A stretch of DNA of 64,000 nt, from contig CM046853.1 in assembly GCA_025617745.1 (NCBI GenBank), positions 35,224,625 to 35,288,624 on the forward strand, written 5' to 3'. Below the pieces are notes generated by a model, which saw only the letters and a list, made by a program, of their open reading frames with translations, did not search any database and was not told the origin of the DNA. Each line of letters starts with the position of its first letter. Within the stretch, counting starts at the first letter, position 1. The DNA is from Heliocidaris erythrogramma. Lineage: Eukaryota > Echinodermata > Echinoidea > Camarodonta > Echinometridae. Position numbers and translations under genes: made by a program. This document shows positions 61,066-64,000 of the stretch, in pieces.

Positions 61066-64000
61066 GTAAGATATTCTTACTTTACTTGTATTTGTGTGTA
61101 TTTAATTTACCCCTTTTAATAATATTTAGAAAATGCACCCCACCCCCTTCATGTATCTGAACGCATTATTTGATGCTTGTGTGATAACTCAAAGATGACA
61201 CTTAAGAAAGTTGACGATGTTGATTATGAATATGAATATGACCGAGAATATATTCCTAACTGAGTATTACCTTTGTTGACAACATGGCAATAATATGAAT
61301 TCATTACAATTTTATTATTTGGCTAGCACTCTCCATTCATGGCAGAAAATTTGTGATCATGCTCATTTACCTCCTTGTTGAATAGCAAGTGTTTTATTTT
61401 CTCTTTCAATGCCATCTCTATATGAAACTAATTCAAAGAATAGTTTATTCATTAATCCATTTGTAATTACGGACATTATTTCATTTGGTCTTTTTATAGG
61501 TTTAAATGACACAATACAATACAAAAGTACAGCTGTTTGGTCATAAAAAATTGTGCGCGATTTAGTACAACAAAATAATTATTATCATGATTATGGGCCT
61601 GCCAATATTGGCTGAAGTTATTTCCATTTATGATAATAAGATGATTTTCATGGTATTGCATTTCATGAATAATTCCTGTACAGAAATTATGCATCCCTAG
61701 CCTTGTGTCGATTACAATCATACCGCATTGTGTGGCGGAGCTCACGGCACGTGGATAGTAGATTAGAATCTTCCTAATGCACCTGTTGTGCGTTGGTATC
61801 GTATTCATAACTCTCGGCAAATATTTGGATATCAAATATAGATACGATCGGTTTCACTCTCTATCGCCAGTTTTTAAACATGGTTTTTTTCCCAGTGAAG
61901 TAACTGGGAGAATATGAAAAGTAATGGTAATGATAACATTACAGCTGCAGCTAGATTGTTATAATGTTAATCTCTCATGCCGCTAAATGTACCTCTTTAT
62001 TTTTATGAGATGGAGATGCGCCTTTGCATGCTGGGGAAATATATTCATGCAATGCAATTATAGTCCAGTGCAAAATGTTCTCGAGGTGTTAGTTCTATTT
62101 GGACTTGCTTTATGTTATTTTGTTCTCGTCCAAAAAGTAAGGGAAATAACGATTTCTTTGTCAATGCCGTAATTCGACTCGGTGATCAATGACCGAGACG
62201 AGTAAACCATTGTTTCTATATATTCTGTCCGTTTTCTTCGCATGATATTTTGAAGGCGCAATGTATGTTTTTAGGATTATCAGACATAAATATAGAACTC
62301 CGAGTTCGTAATATCGCACATGTTTAATATTTTTCTAAGTCCCGATGGAGCTCTTGGGAGAACACGGAACTATTAGCTGTTTTCTGTTGTAGTGCTATAT
62401 TATGCTCTTGACTCAAGTTCTGAATGAAGACAAGGAAGTATGTCTGTATATGAAACTGAAGAGTTTCGAATGACATGTCTGTGAATCATCTTCACAATTT
62501 TGTCTTTGTAACAATCATTAGAGCTGCTGTTATCGCCCTTTTCATACGTGGGACTTTTCGTGTCCACTGTAGTTTGTAATGGGAAACACAATTCCATGGC
62601 CGGAGGGCAGAGAAGCCACTATTAAAAGCTGTGATCTTTTGTTGTATGGTCATTGAAGCGACGAGGTCTTAGCCGATTAGCGAAGAGGTTTAGGGAAAGT
62701 AAGAAGAAGATTCGCGCGACTGAATACATCGGTAGATATGGTACATGCAATATAGAATTTAATGGGCGATCTCGTAACAGTGTTATAGAGTGGTTTTATA
62801 CGGTGTCATTCATTGTCCACCATGTGAAAAAAAAAGACTTGAGTGAACGCGGCAACGGCTAATTAATGATAGAGAAAATTAGCGGGTCTCTCTGAATTAT
62901 CGCGAAGAAACCTCATCCACGTGGCCGTGTATGTTGCTGCATTATGCTTTTCAACTTTTTTCGCATGGGAAAACGCATCCACTCAATAGTGAAAGATAAT
63001 CAACTAATTAGTGTTTTCATAGTTCTGTTTGGGCACGATGGTGGCAGTATACGATGCGTGTTCCTGACTTTGCCAATGGCAGGCTCGGGTCGAATATCTT
63101 GCCGCTTTGCAACCCCTTTAAAAGTTTAATTTTAAAGCGGTGATTGATAAGGAAATGATGGCACGTTTTGTTTACTTATTATGTCTTGTTGTAGGCTAGG
63201 CCTAGGTATAATTAAGATGATAGAAAAAGAATAATACGATCATGAAGGATCTACTGCGATCTCAATCGTATGTCGGTACAGAATAGGTTACATTCATACC
63301 GTAAAATGATGAATAAGAACTATGGTTTATATTACAAATTGAGTGAGGACAATTTATATAGCCTTGCATCTAATTTTCCCACGTGTTTATGAATTTACAG
63401 TGCCTTAACCCTTGAGTAAATTAGGACGAATGCATCGGGATTCTCCAGCCTACGTTCGGAAAATTGCGTGCAAAGAATTGATCTTGTAAGGTACCCCTCG
63501 TCGAAATTTAACTAAGCGTCTTCTGCCGTTCCATAATCTCTCAATTTAACGCCGCCATTACCTCACCCTTTTGCCATTTTCTTGATGGACTTTTTACCAT
63601 ATGCATTTTCCAATCGCGTGCTGAAGAGGAAGAAGCATCATATTGCAGGCACTTATCAATGGCTCTTAGACGTAAATGGCAGCTACATTAGACACGATTT
63701 TTCATATAATATCCTACTTTAAAAGCGCGCTCCGGTGCTGCCGAATATCACCATCGGCATTCCCCCTTTTTGATTGGCATGCAGACCCTCCAAAGAGTGC
63801 ATAAGCCTCGCGCGTTTTTCAGGAAATTGCCTGTGTCTTCACACATTACTTCATGTCACCGTTAGCGTTTATGAGATCGAAGTCGAATCAATTCTTCACG
63901 CAGGAATTTCTTGGCGGTTTTTAAAAAGCGGTGCATTTCTTTGGAAAACACGAGTCTGTTTTGCATACCAAACAGGTTGTTTTGGCGCCACATAACTCTG
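61066..64000 (+). other. Probable intron start (copy B)
   Basis: This is the counterpart of 10397-13356, running to the window edge. No exon is recognised. Confidence 0.45.

Larger units (their letters stand above)
50140..64000 (+). repeat. Copy B of the >13 kb direct duplication
   Basis: This is the second copy of positions 1-13356. It is longer mainly because of 563 bp at 56764-57326 that copy A lacks. The GAA and TA tracts are shorter here, and small deletions relative to copy A lie around 61380-61600, 61910 and 62930-62970. The match continues to the last base of the window, so the right edge is undefined. It sits on the other side of the 500-N gap from copy A, which fits an uncollapsed alternative haplotype contig. 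Confidence 0.97.

Overview
This 64 kb window looks like non-coding-rich genomic DNA from a metazoan. It is AT-rich and has very few coding signals. It carries many short palindromic non-autonomous elements, tRNA-derived fragments, CR1/Jockey-type LINE debris and long microsatellites. The repeat repertoire, with families such as one ending GGGAGCGTTTCATC and one built on ACCTGTCTATAAAGACC, resembles that of marine invertebrate deuterostomes. A sea urchin is my best guess, but this is an inference from style and no gene here fixes the species. No operon, prophage, CRISPR array or other prokaryotic feature is present.

The dominant structure is a very large, near-identical direct duplication. Positions 1-13356 (copy A) recur on the same strand at 50140-64000 (copy B). 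The offset drifts from 50139 at the left through 50136, 50149, 50712, 50700, 50669 and 50655 to 50644 at the right, entirely through indels. Both outer edges are cut by the window, so the true length is unknown. The two copies lie on opposite sides of a run of exactly 500 N (39274-39773). The simplest reading is that two contigs, one per haplotype of a heterozygous animal, were both kept and scaffolded one after the other. A true recent segmental duplication is the alternative.

Layout: (i) 1-9180, AT-rich upstream DNA with simple repeats and several inverted-repeat elements, including a 768-bp element with 13-bp terminal inverted repeats and TTAG target duplications. (ii) 9180-10396, a GC- and CpG-richer block with a perfect CRE and an open frame ending in a strong splice donor; this is the only credible gene segment in copy A, probably the first coding exon of a plus-strand gene. 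(iii) 10397-39273, probably intron, holding tRNA-like elements, tandem duplications, two hairpin-element families and a large ATG/GAT microsatellite. (iv) the 500-N gap. (v) 39774-50139, beginning inside a decayed LINE reverse transcriptase and including a CpG-rich exon-like block with a donor at 41669, a LINE 3' end with its AAATC tail, and further small elements. (vi) 50140-64000, copy B, repeating (i) and (ii) plus 563 bp absent from copy A.

I did not find a clear new biological system. The most useful results are the probable haplotig duplication, which would falsely double a gene's first exon and promoter, and several small palindromic element families that recur within the window.
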